Shown here: positions 5,335 to 11,669 of the stretch, piece after piece
Position numbering within the stretch: the first letter of the stretch is position 1
Layout: every line of letters starts with the position of its first letter
Assembly (NCBI GenBank): GCA_947573015.1
Contig: CANPDS010000047.1
Location: 1 to 11,669, forward strand
Length of the DNA: 11,669 nucleotides
From: an uncultured Muribaculum sp.
GTDB lineage: Bacteria > Bacteroidota > Bacteroidia > Bacteroidales > Muribaculaceae
Direction of reading: 5' to 3'
The notes under the pieces: model-generated
Database searches by the model: none
What the model saw: the letters and a program-made list of their open reading frames with translations, nothing else
What the model was told of the DNA's origin: nothing
Translations under genes and position numbers: made by a program

Positions 5335-7347
5335 ATGGCAACTATCGATACAGAAAAAGTAAAAGTGATGAATCCGGCAGATTCGAAAATACCGGAAGGT
5401 CCTATCGCTGAAAAGTGGACCAACTATAAGGCTCATCAGAAGCTTGTAAACCCTGCTAACAAACGTCGTCTTACGGTGATTGTTGTAGGTACCGGTCTTG
5501 CCGGTGCTTCGGCAGCCTCGACATTGGCTGAAATGGGCTTCAATGTTCTAAACTTCTGCATTCAGGATAGCCCTCGTCGTGCGCACTCAATCGCTGCACA
5601 GGGTGGTATCAATGCTGCAAAGAACTATCAGAACGACGGTGACTCTGTATATCGTCTGTTTTATGATACTGTAAAGGGTGGTGACTACCGCGCACGTGAG
5701 GCTAATGTATATCGTCTTGCTGAAGTGTCAAACAATATCATTGACCAGTGTGTCGCACAGGGCGTGCCATTTGCTCGTGAATACGGAGGTCTGCTTGCCA
5801 ACCGCTCATTCGGAGGTGCGCAGGTATCACGTACATTCTATGCTAAAGGTCAGACCGGTCAGCAGCTTCTTCTCGGAGCCTATAGCTCTCTTAATCGTCA
5901 GATCAACCTCGGCAAGGTGAAGAGCTTTAACCGCTATGAGATGCATGATGTGGTAATGGTCGATGGCCGTGCCCGTGGTATCATTGCCAAAAATCTTGTT
6001 ACAGGTAAATTTGAGCGCTTCTCTGCCCATGCAGTGGTTATAGCTACCGGTGGCTACGGCAATGCATACTTCCTGTCAACAAATGCCATGGGGTGTAACT
6101 GTTCTGCAGCTATGGCTTGCTACCGCAAGGGTGCTTACTTTGCAAATCCCTCGTATGTACAGATACATCCTACATGTATTCCCGTTCATGGCGACCAGCA
6201 GTCTAAGCTGACTCTTATGTCCGAGTCTCTGCGTAATGACGGACGTATTTGGGTGCCGAAGGATATTGAGGATGCCAAGAAACTCCAGCGTGGAGAGATC
6301 AAGGGATCAGATATTCCTGAAGAGCGCCGTGACTATTATCTTGAACGTCGTTATCCGGCATTCGGTAACCTCGTGCCCCGCGACGTTGCTTCACGTGCCG
6401 CCAAGGAACGTTGCGATAAGGGATTCGGAGTGAACAATACCGGTCTTGCTGTATTCCTTGACTTCTCTGAAGCTATCAACCGTCTTGGTATAGATGTTGT
6501 ACGCCAGCGCTACGGTAACCTCTTCGATATGTATGAGGAAATCACCGACGTCAATCCTGGTGAAAAGGGCAACGAGATTAACGGTACTGTATACTACAAC
6601 CCCATGATGATCTTCCCTGCTATCCACTATACAATGGGTGGTATCTGGGTTGACTACGAACTTCAGACCTCACTAAAGGGACTTTTCGCTATCGGTGAAT
6701 GTAACTTCTCTGACCATGGTGCCAACCGTCTTGGCGCGTCTGCTCTTATGCAGGGCCTTGCTGACGGTTACTTTGTGCTACCTTATACAATTCAGAACTA
6801 CCTCAGCGATCAGATTACCGTTCCTTGTCCTGGTACCGACACTCCTGAGTTTGATGAAGCTGAGAAGAAGTGTGTTGAAGCACAGAATGCATTACTTAAG
6901 ATTCAGGGTAAGCGTTCTGTCGATTCAATCCACAAGGAACTTGGCCACATCATGTGGGAATACGTTGGTATGGGTCGAACCAAGGAGGGCCTGACTATCG
7001 CCCTTGATAAACTTAAGGCTCTGCGCAAAGAGTTTGAGACCAATCTTTATGTGCCTGGTAGTGCTGAGGGCATGAACAACGAGCTTGATAAGGCTTTCCG
7101 TCTGAAGGACTTCATTACAATGGGTGAACTTGTGGCTTATGATGCTCTCAACCGCAATGAGAGCTGCGGCGGTCATTTCCGTGAAGAGTACCAGACTGAG
7201 GAAGGTGAGGCAAAGCGTGACGATGAGAACTACTTCTATGTTGCATGCTGGGATTATCAGGGCAGCGACGAGAAGGCTCCTGAACTCATCAAGGAACCTC
7301 TCCACTATGAGGCTATCAAGGTTCAGACACGTAACTATAAGTCGTAA
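5335..7347 (+). CDS. sdhA: Succinate dehydrogenase/fumarate reductase flavoprotein subunit
   Basis: Catalytic subunit that interconverts fumarate and succinate using covalently bound FAD, on the cytoplasmic face of the membrane. 670 residues. The dinucleotide-binding GTGLAG is at 52-57. His84 in RAHS is the FAD-attachment histidine, followed by AAQGGINAA. IHPT at 277-280 and the RRYPAFGNLVPRDVASR block (338-354, with the expected proton-shuttle Arg349) line the active site. HYTMGG with His431 and GANRLGASALMQGL (462-475) complete the FAD domain, and the helical C-terminal domain runs from about 500. The N-terminal 45 residues before the Rossmann fold are slightly longer than in shorter homologues. 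It lies between the cytochrome b and iron-sulfur genes (gaps 9 and 22 bp). In anaerobic Bacteroidales such complexes act mainly as menaquinol:fumarate reductases that produce succinate; direction cannot be read from sequence. Confidence 0.97.
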   Translation: MATIDTEKVKVMNPADSKIPEGPIAEKWTNYKAHQKLVNPANKRRLTVIVVGTGLAGASAASTLAEMGFNVLNFCIQDSPRRAHSIAAQGGINAAKNYQNDGDSVYRLFYDTVKGGDYRAREANVYRLAEVSNNIIDQCVAQGVPFAREYGGLLANRSFGGAQVSRTFYAKGQTGQQLLLGAYSSLNRQINLGKVKSFNRYEMHDVVMVDGRARGIIAKNLVTGKFERFSAHAVVIATGGYGNAYFLSTNAMGCNCSAAMACYRKGAYFANPSYVQIHPTCIPVHGDQQSKLTLMSESLRNDGRIWVPKDIEDAKKLQRGEIKGSDIPEERRDYYLERRYPAFGNLVPRDVASRAAKERCDKGFGVNNTGLAVFLDFSEAINRLGIDVVRQRYGNLFDMYEEITDVNPGEKGNEINGTVYYNPMMIFPAIHYTMGGIWVDYELQTSLKGLFAIGECNFSDHGANRLGASALMQGLADGYFVLPYTIQNYLSDQITVPCPGTDTPEFDEAEKKCVEAQNALLKIQGKRSVDSIHKELGHIMWEYVGMGRTKEGLTIALDKLKALRKEFETNLYVPGSAEGMNNELDKAFRLKDFITMGELVAYDALNRNESCGGHFREEYQTEEGEAKRDDENYFYVACWDYQGSDEKAPELIKEPLHYEAIKVQTRNYKS

Positions 7348-7369
7348 CTCTTAAAGAATTTTCTACAAC

Positions 7370-8119
7370 ATGGCAAATATGACTGTAAATCTTAAGGTCT
7401 GGCGTCAGGCCGGTCCTAAGGAAAAAGGTGAGTTCCGCACTTATACCGTGGAGACCGATACCGACACCTCGTTCCTTGAAACTCTCGATATACTCAATGA
7501 GCAGCTCGTCAACAATCATGAGGAGCCTATTGCATTTGACCACGACTGCCGCGAGGGTATCTGTGGTATGTGCTCACTTTATATAAATGGTCATCCTCAT
7601 GGTCCCGCTACAGGTGCAACAACCTGTCAGCTTTATATGCGTCGCTTCAAGGATGGCGAGACAATCACCGTTGAGCCTTGGCGTTCGGCAGCATTCCCGG
7701 TAATCAAAGATCTTATGGTCAACCGTAATGCATTCGACCAGATCCAGCAGGCTGGCGGCTATGTTTCATTCAACTGCGGTGGCGCTCAGGATGCCAACTG
7801 TCTGCCTATCTCAAAGGTGAATGCTGATATGGCTATGGATTCAGCTACATGCATCGGATGTGGCGCTTGTGTGGCTGCATGTAAGAATGGCTCTGCAATG
7901 CTCTTCGTGTCTGCCAAGGTGAGCCAGTTTGCGCTTCTGCCCCAAGGACAGGTTGAACGTAAGCGTCGTGCACGTGCGATGGTGAAAAAGATGGATGAAC
8001 TTGGCTTCGGTAACTGCACTAATACCGGCGCATGTGAGGCTGAATGTCCCAAATGTATCAAGATCAGCAATATCGCCCGTCTCAACCGCGAGTTTATCAA
8101 AGCAAAGTGCAGCGATTGA
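7370..8119 (+). CDS. sdhB: Succinate dehydrogenase/fumarate reductase iron-sulfur subunit
   Basis: Relays electrons between the flavoprotein and the cytochrome b hemes. 249 residues. The N-terminal plant-type ferredoxin domain carries the [2Fe-2S] ligands Cys60, Cys65, Cys68 and Cys86 (CREGICGMC...C). The C-terminal domain has CIGCGACVAAC (Cys161, 164, 167, 171) and CTNTGACEAECPKC (Cys216, 222, 226, 229). By analogy with Wolinella FrdB, Cys161/164/167/226 hold the [4Fe-4S] cluster and Cys171/216/222 the [3Fe-4S] cluster. All expected ligands are present. Cys136, Cys144 and Cys229 are additional. It is the last gene of the operon, followed by a strong hairpin at 8152-8181. Confidence 0.97.
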   Translation: MANMTVNLKVWRQAGPKEKGEFRTYTVETDTDTSFLETLDILNEQLVNNHEEPIAFDHDCREGICGMCSLYINGHPHGPATGATTCQLYMRRFKDGETITVEPWRSAAFPVIKDLMVNRNAFDQIQQAGGYVSFNCGGAQDANCLPISKVNADMAMDSATCIGCGACVAACKNGSAMLFVSAKVSQFALLPQGQVERKRRARAMVKKMDELGFGNCTNTGACEAECPKCIKISNIARLNREFIKAKCSD

Positions 8120-8151
8120 TAGCACATATTGATCAAATGTCGAAATAAATG

Positions 8152-8181
8152 GCGGGATCACACTATATGGTGTGATCCCGC
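8152..8181 (+). terminator. Terminator of the sdh operon, probably bidirectional
   Basis: GCGGGATCACAC (8152-8163) and GTGTGATCCCGC (8170-8181) form a perfect 12-bp stem with a 6-nt loop. A T-rich but interrupted tract follows (to about 8190). It lies between convergent genes and could also stop the minus-strand muramidase transcript. A weaker AGGAT/ATCCT hairpin with a T-rich tail follows at 8193-8215. Confidence 0.8.
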
Positions 8182-8284
8182 TATAATTTTAGAGGATGTG
8201 AAAATCCTTCTTTTATTGATAATGTCGGTTGTCGAAGCCGGTTGTCGGAGTTAAGCTTGTGCTTGTTTTGGGTATTGGATGCTG

Positions 8285-9052
8285 TTATTGTTCTTCTTTT
8301 TTGTATTTACGGTATGCCGCGGCTAAACGTTTGTGGTATCCTCGGCTGGCATACTTCGGGCCATTATACCCTTTTGCAAAAGCGGCCCAGTCCTTTTTCT
8401 GTAAGTATTTGTCGAGTCCTTGTGATTTTACAAATTCTACAAATAGTTCAAGTTGTTCATGCTCACTCGACGACATACGTTCTACGAATTCAGTCACTGA
8501 TTCCGTGCCGCATTTTTTCCAATTGAATCCGCCTATCTGGAACATGCCCCAGAAAGTATTCTCCATGGCTAGTATGGAGTCAATCTCCATGGCCCCCTTC
8601 AGTCTTTCGTATTGTGCCTCTTGGTAACTTCCATAGCGAGAGGTGTTTGGTCGGCTGAAAACTACTGGATGCTTCTTTTTATATTTAGCGAGATTGATCC
8701 CCTTACGGGAGGCCCCGTGTTGAAACATTGTGAGATCAAAGTTAATGATAGGTTTAGCTGGAGCGTAGAATCCCATATGGCTTGCACCGGCCTCGATAGC
8801 TACCACTGCTTTCATGGCTGCAACGTCAATGCCAAGTTCGTCGGCTGCTTGGCGGTAATCATTATCAGTCAGGCGAAATATGGTATTGCGGCGTGCTTCG
8901 CCCCAAGGTCTGTCTGCCATATCCCAAAGGTTTTCCGGAATCAGATGAAGGGAATCTGGATGTATTACTTGCGGCGGTCGGAGTTGCCCAAGGCAATGGA
9001 AAGTGCATATGGCTGTAATCGCGGTTGCAAGTGTGCGATGGAATAATGTCAT
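8285..9052 (-). CDS. Secreted N-acetylmuramidase-family peptidoglycan hydrolase
   Basis: 255 residues from the ATG at 9052; a TTG four codons upstream is possible but unneeded. Residues 1-22 look like a type I signal peptide (hydrophobic core, then CLGQ), so the enzyme is probably periplasmic or exported. The rest resembles the N-acetylmuramidase (DUF3380-type) family, which cleaves glycan strands. It has a helical lead with NDYRQAADELGI (64-75), VAIEAGASHMGF with the likely catalytic Glu87, then INFDLTMF (103-110) where relatives often have LFERH. RYGSYQEAQYERL (139-151), FWGMFQIGGFNW (167-178), a CGTESVTEFVERM helix (181-193) and DWAAFAKGYNGPKY (221-234) complete the fold. Many family members are phage or T6SS-associated; nothing mobile is nearby, so housekeeping cell-wall turnover is more likely. 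It lies downstream of pepD on the same strand, behind a hairpin at 9088-9122. Confidence 0.88.
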   Translation of the reverse strand: MTLFHRTLATAITAICTFHCLGQLRPPQVIHPDSLHLIPENLWDMADRPWGEARRNTIFRLTDNDYRQAADELGIDVAAMKAVVAIEAGASHMGFYAPAKPIINFDLTMFQHGASRKGINLAKYKKKHPVVFSRPNTSRYGSYQEAQYERLKGAMEIDSILAMENTFWGMFQIGGFNWKKCGTESVTEFVERMSSSEHEQLELFVEFVKSQGLDKYLQKKDWAAFAKGYNGPKYASRGYHKRLAAAYRKYKKEEQ

Positions 9053-9087
9053 GGTATATGGCAATATGGGTTAGGTCTGTTGAAATA

Positions 9088-9122
9088 GTCCCCGGCAAGA
9101 TGTGAAAACATCTGCCGGGGAC
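9088..9122 (-). terminator. Hairpin between pepD and the muramidase gene
   Basis: GTCCCCGGC (9088-9096) pairs with GCCGGGGAC (9114-9122), and AGATGT/ACATCT extends the stem above one bulged A to a GAAA loop on the plus strand. This 15-bp structure directly follows the pepD stop on the minus strand. Neither side carries a good T run, so it may reduce rather than end readthrough into the muramidase gene, or protect the pepD 3' end. Confidence 0.6.
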
Positions 9123-9146
9123 ATTTATAATAATTTAAGATCTGCT

Positions 9147-10607
9147 TTATTTTTTCATATCGGCAACTTTGCGGAGTATGAGGGTAAGCTGATCCCAGAA
9201 GCGTGCTACCGCAGGAATGTGCATTTTCTCGCTTGGTGAGTGTACACCTCTTAGTGTCGGTCCGAATGATACCATATCGAGGTGGGGATATTTTGTAAGG
9301 AATAGTCCACACTCCAGGCCGGCGTGAATAGCTGTGATCAGTGGTTCTTCACCATACAGTTCTTTATATGCATCTACGGCAACCTTCATTATTGGTGAGT
9401 TCATGTCAGGAGTCCATCCGGGGTATCCGTCACCGTGGGTTACTTTTGCTCCGGCAAGGAGGAACAGGGCTTCAACCTGATGAGCTATATCGTATTTGCG
9501 ACTTTCAACTGAGCTGCGCTGGCTGGTTGTGATAAGAATCTGATTGTCTGGCAGCATCTTTACAGCAGCAAGGTTGGTAGATGTTTCAACCAGTCCTTCA
9601 AGATCGTGGCTCATGGATACAACTCCGTGAGGGCATGCATAAAGCGAACGGATAAGGCGTAGTGTGGTATCGGTATCGATAGCATATTCTGGCTTATCGG
9701 TCGTTGCAATTGTAAGATCCATATTTGGATCTGTGTGGATGTATTCGGCTTTTACATCAGCTACGAATTTATTGAATGCTACCATGACGTCCTCTTTCTT
9801 TGAGGTATGGACGCCGACTACTGCATGAGCTGCGCGAGGTATGGCATTACGCAGATTGCCACCGCTGATTTCGCTGAGTACTATGCTATGAGCTTGTGAA
9901 AGCTCGAAGAGGAAACGCGCGAGTAGTTTGTTGGAATTGGCGCGGCCTTCATGTATGTCACCTCCGGAATGGCCTCCGCTAAGGTTGGCCAACTCGATAT
10001 CAAACCAGTGGAAATCCACGGGGGCCATCTCGCGTTTGTAATCGAATGTCACGGTAGTGTCGATGCCACCGGCACAACCGATAAAGAACTGACCGTCGTC
10101 CTCAGAGTCGAGATTGAGTAGGATTGAGCCATTCATCATATTTGCTCCAAGGTTGTTAGCTCCGGTCATGCCTGTTTCTTCATCTACAGTGAAGAGCGCT
10201 TCAAGTGGGCCATGTACTAAAGTCTTGTCGGCCATTACGGCAAGTGATGCTGCCACACCGATGCCGTTGTCAGCTCCGAGAGTGGTGTTGTCGGCATGTA
10301 CCCATTCGCCATCAATGATGGTCGTGATAGGAGTGTTGTCAAAGTCGAAACCCTTCTTGTTTGATTCACACACCATGTCCATGTGGCCTTGTAGGATTAC
10401 GGTAGGGGCATTTTCATATCCTGGAGTAGCCGGTTTGCTGAGAACTACGTTGCCTACTTCATCGGTTTTTGACTCAATGCCGTTTTCTTTGGCGAAGTCA
10501 AGGATATATTTACGGATTTTTTCCTCCTTCTTGGATGGACGTGGCACCTTGGTGATCTGGTCAAAGATAGTCCAGACGGCGGTGGGTTTGAGATCCTTTA
10601 TTGTCAT
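9147..10607 (-). CDS. pepD: Aminoacyl-histidine dipeptidase (M20 family, PepD-like)
   Basis: Cytosolic dizinc dipeptidase that cleaves dipeptides, including Xaa-His, in peptide catabolism. 486 residues, the usual length for PepD (about 480-490). The catalytic domain shows QGHMDMV (His75, Asp77), GADNGIG (Asp113), VDEETGMTGA (general base Glu143 and metal ligand Glu144), LNLDSED (Asp167) and, near the end, GVHSPSE (His456). The inserted lid/dimerisation domain occupies roughly residues 185-390, with NLSGGHSGGD and NAIPRAA. All metal ligands I can place are present. The start ATG at 10607 begins MTIKDLKP, as expected for this family. No signal peptide is seen. I could not find a convincing promoter; the upstream 156 bp are AT-rich and shared with the divergent small-protein gene. 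A long open frame on the opposite strand (10114-10632) is a shadow. Confidence 0.95.
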   Translation of the reverse strand: MTIKDLKPTAVWTIFDQITKVPRPSKKEEKIRKYILDFAKENGIESKTDEVGNVVLSKPATPGYENAPTVILQGHMDMVCESNKKGFDFDNTPITTIIDGEWVHADNTTLGADNGIGVAASLAVMADKTLVHGPLEALFTVDEETGMTGANNLGANMMNGSILLNLDSEDDGQFFIGCAGGIDTTVTFDYKREMAPVDFHWFDIELANLSGGHSGGDIHEGRANSNKLLARFLFELSQAHSIVLSEISGGNLRNAIPRAAHAVVGVHTSKKEDVMVAFNKFVADVKAEYIHTDPNMDLTIATTDKPEYAIDTDTTLRLIRSLYACPHGVVSMSHDLEGLVETSTNLAAVKMLPDNQILITTSQRSSVESRKYDIAHQVEALFLLAGAKVTHGDGYPGWTPDMNSPIMKVAVDAYKELYGEEPLITAIHAGLECGLFLTKYPHLDMVSFGPTLRGVHSPSEKMHIPAVARFWDQLTLILRKVADMKK

Positions 10608-10732
10608 AACAGGTTATAAAATTTATGAGTGAATTAATCGGACTAATTGTGTAAAATTGTTAAATTTTTTGCTTTTCGCACTCTAAGTTACAAAATAAAA
10701 TTCAGATAATTCCAGATTTGTAATTCCTTTCT

Positions 10733-10740
10733 TATATTTG
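10733..10740 (+). promoter_or_regulatory. Possible -7 box for the small membrane protein gene
   Basis: TATATTTG matches the Bacteroidetes -7 consensus and would place a start site near 10747, 17 nt before the GTG at 10764. No TTG-type -33 box lies 19-21 bp upstream, so the call is weak. The rest of 10608-10763 is AT-rich with nothing else recognisable. Confidence 0.4.
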
Positions 10741-10763
10741 CAGTGTAAAAATATAGAGACACA

Positions 10764-10937
10764 GTGAAAACAGTGCTATTGACGATAGCTATTGTCGCTG
10801 TGTGCGTGGTACTTTTGGGTGTAAAGGTACTTTTCGTGAAAGGTTCACGTTTCCCCTCAGGCCATGTTCACGACAATATTGCGCTCAGACGCAAGGGTAT
10901 AACTTGCGCCTCTGGGCATTCATCGCGTAATAAATAG
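10764..10937 (+). CDS. Small single-pass membrane protein, GTG start
   Basis: 57 residues, too short for most ORF callers. Translation from GTG gives an N-terminal transmembrane helix (about residues 3-24, Val/Leu/Ile-rich, ending GVKVLFVKG). A short basic tail follows with SGHVHDN (32-38), ALRRKGITCAS (40-50) and a polar C-terminus. The pattern, helix then FPSGHVHDN then ALRxKGIxCA, is one I recall from short uncharacterised Bacteroidales membrane proteins, but I know of no assigned function. The single Cys48 in the GITCAS motif and the two His are the most likely functional residues. No in-frame ATG precedes it. It lies 30 bp upstream of the Skp-like lipoprotein gene on the same strand, so the two may be co-transcribed, and it is divergent from pepD. 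Confidence 0.75.
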   Translation: MKTVLLTIAIVAVCVVLLGVKVLFVKGSRFPSGHVHDNIALRRKGITCASGHSSRNK

Positions 10938-10967
10938 AAATAAATACCATACATTAAGCAACTTACA

Positions 10968-11561
10968 ATGAAGAAAATCGCACTTTGTGCAAAGACCCTC
11001 ATGCTTATTCTGGCCGGTATGGCCGTAGCATGCTCTTCTGGTAAAGAGGACGCTGCTCCTGCGGCTACCTCGGCAGATTCATCAGTAGCCGCAGCAGTAA
11101 ATATCCGTTACATCGATGCCGATTCGATTGCAGCCCATTATAATTTGGCTAAGGATTTCAAGGAAGCTCAGCTTCGCCAGATCAATAAGATCGATAATGC
11201 ACAGCGTACACGTGGCGCTGAGTTGCAGAAACTTGGCAATCAGATACAGCAGAAAATCAACAATAATGGCTATCTTTCGCAGGAGAGCTTCCAGTCTGAT
11301 CAAGATACATTCAATAAGAAACAGGCTGAAGCGCAGAATTATCTTGCCAGTCTCCAGCGCGAAGCTGAGCAGGAAATGATTCAGCAGCAGATGCAGCTTA
11401 CTGATTCGATCGAAGCCTTCATCAAGGAGTATAATAAGAAGAAAGGCTACGATGCTATCCTTTATAAGGCAGCTGGTGTCTACTTCAATCCGGCTTTGGA
11501 TATTACAAACGAAGTTGTTGAAGGCTTGAACAAGCGTTATAATAAAGTTGCTGAAAACTGA
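10968..11561 (+). CDS. Skp/OmpH-family lipoprotein (periplasmic chaperone-like)
   Basis: 197 residues. A basic start, a hydrophobic stretch (10-20) and the lipobox-like AVAC with Cys22 indicate a lipoprotein signal. A low-complexity Ala/Ser linker (23-44) leads to the OmpH-like domain: a first beta strand NIRYIDADSIAAHYN (45-59), a long charged and Gln-rich coiled coil (about 60-160) and a closing segment with GYDAILYKAAGVYF (159-172) and ALDITNEVVEGLNKRY (175-190). This strand-long hairpin-strand order is that of Skp, which holds unfolded outer membrane proteins as a trimer. Typical Skp is soluble and encoded next to bamA; this one appears lipidated and sits elsewhere. Lipidated paralogues are known to me in Bacteroidales, so the client role is inferred only from the family. 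A strong homopolymer hairpin follows. Confidence 0.88.
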   Translation: MKKIALCAKTLMLILAGMAVACSSGKEDAAPAATSADSSVAAAVNIRYIDADSIAAHYNLAKDFKEAQLRQINKIDNAQRTRGAELQKLGNQIQQKINNNGYLSQESFQSDQDTFNKKQAEAQNYLASLQREAEQEMIQQQMQLTDSIEAFIKEYNKKKGYDAILYKAAGVYFNPALDITNEVVEGLNKRYNKVAEN

Positions 11562-11588
11562 TAATAAGCGACTGGTTCAGCATATATG

Positions 11589-11643
11589 GAGGGGGGGGGG
11601 CAAATGTGACCGCCCCCCCCCAAAAAGAGATAATTTTTTTTTT
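11589..11643 (+). terminator. G-run/C-run hairpin with T run at the window end
   Basis: Ten G (11591-11600) can pair with nine C (11613-11621) around a 12-nt loop, and ten T follow (11634-11643). Position and shape suit a terminator for the lipoprotein gene. However, pure homopolymer arms and the G/T-only sequence after them look like degraded contig-end sequence, so the exact bases should not be trusted. Confidence 0.4.
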
Positions 11644-11669
11644 GGGGTTTGGGTGTTTTTTGTTTTTGT

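Noticed and set aside
8226..8247. Direct repeat CGGTTGTCG twice, 13 bp apart, behind the muramidase gene
   Set aside because: Only two 9-bp copies, no palindrome or further copies; compatible with a small duplication or chance.
10114..10632. 172-residue ORF antisense to pepD
   Set aside because: It lies opposite a complete, motif-rich pepD; long antisense frames are common opposite such genes and no domain is visible.
1..11669. Search for CRISPR arrays, IS ends, phage or defence genes
   Set aside because: No regularly spaced repeats, transposase, integrase or toxin-antitoxin-like pair was seen; the muramidase is the only phage-reminiscent family and lacks phage neighbours.

Overview
The window looks like chromosomal DNA of a gut-type Bacteroidales bacterium; Muribaculaceae or a close relative is my best guess. 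Three things point there: near-consensus Bacteroidetes promoters (TTTG or TTG, about 20 bp, then TAnnTTTG), A-rich leaders with little Shine-Dalgarno sequence, and the gene families present. It is mostly core metabolism and envelope biogenesis, with no phage, IS, CRISPR, tRNA or rRNA. The right edge degenerates into homopolymers and looks like a contig end.

Layout: 1-1996, minus strand: a membrane-anchored protein with a degenerate LytM/M23 domain, followed by dxr (3' end cut off by the window edge). 1997-2342: divergent promoters for that pair and for an OmpA-family gene, which has a leader of about 150 nt. 2343-3548, plus: OmpA-like beta-barrel/peptidoglycan-binding protein, ending in a clear terminator. 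3549-4335: 787 bp without a convincing gene, holding a terminator-like hairpin facing the minus strand, a tract almost free of C on the plus strand, a 20-bp-spaced repeat, two overlapping palindromes and the sdh promoter. 4336-8119, plus: sdhC-sdhA-sdhB, a diheme type succinate dehydrogenase/menaquinol:fumarate reductase. Its SdhC has a hydrophilic C-terminal tail of about 108 residues that I would not expect in this family. 8152-8181: strong hairpin terminator. 8285-9052, minus: secreted N-acetylmuramidase. 9147-10607, minus: pepD, an M20 dipeptidase. 10764-10937, plus: a 57-residue conserved-looking membrane protein with a GTG start. 10968-11561, plus: a Skp/OmpH-like lipoprotein.

Functionally, the Sdh/Frd complex would serve anaerobic respiration to succinate. 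OmpA, the LytM-like protein, the muramidase and the Skp-like lipoprotein all act at the outer membrane-peptidoglycan interface. Dxr feeds isoprenoid synthesis (undecaprenyl phosphate, menaquinone). I found no defence or mobile system. The least explained parts are the SdhC tail, the 3.6-4.2 kb intergenic region and the small membrane protein.
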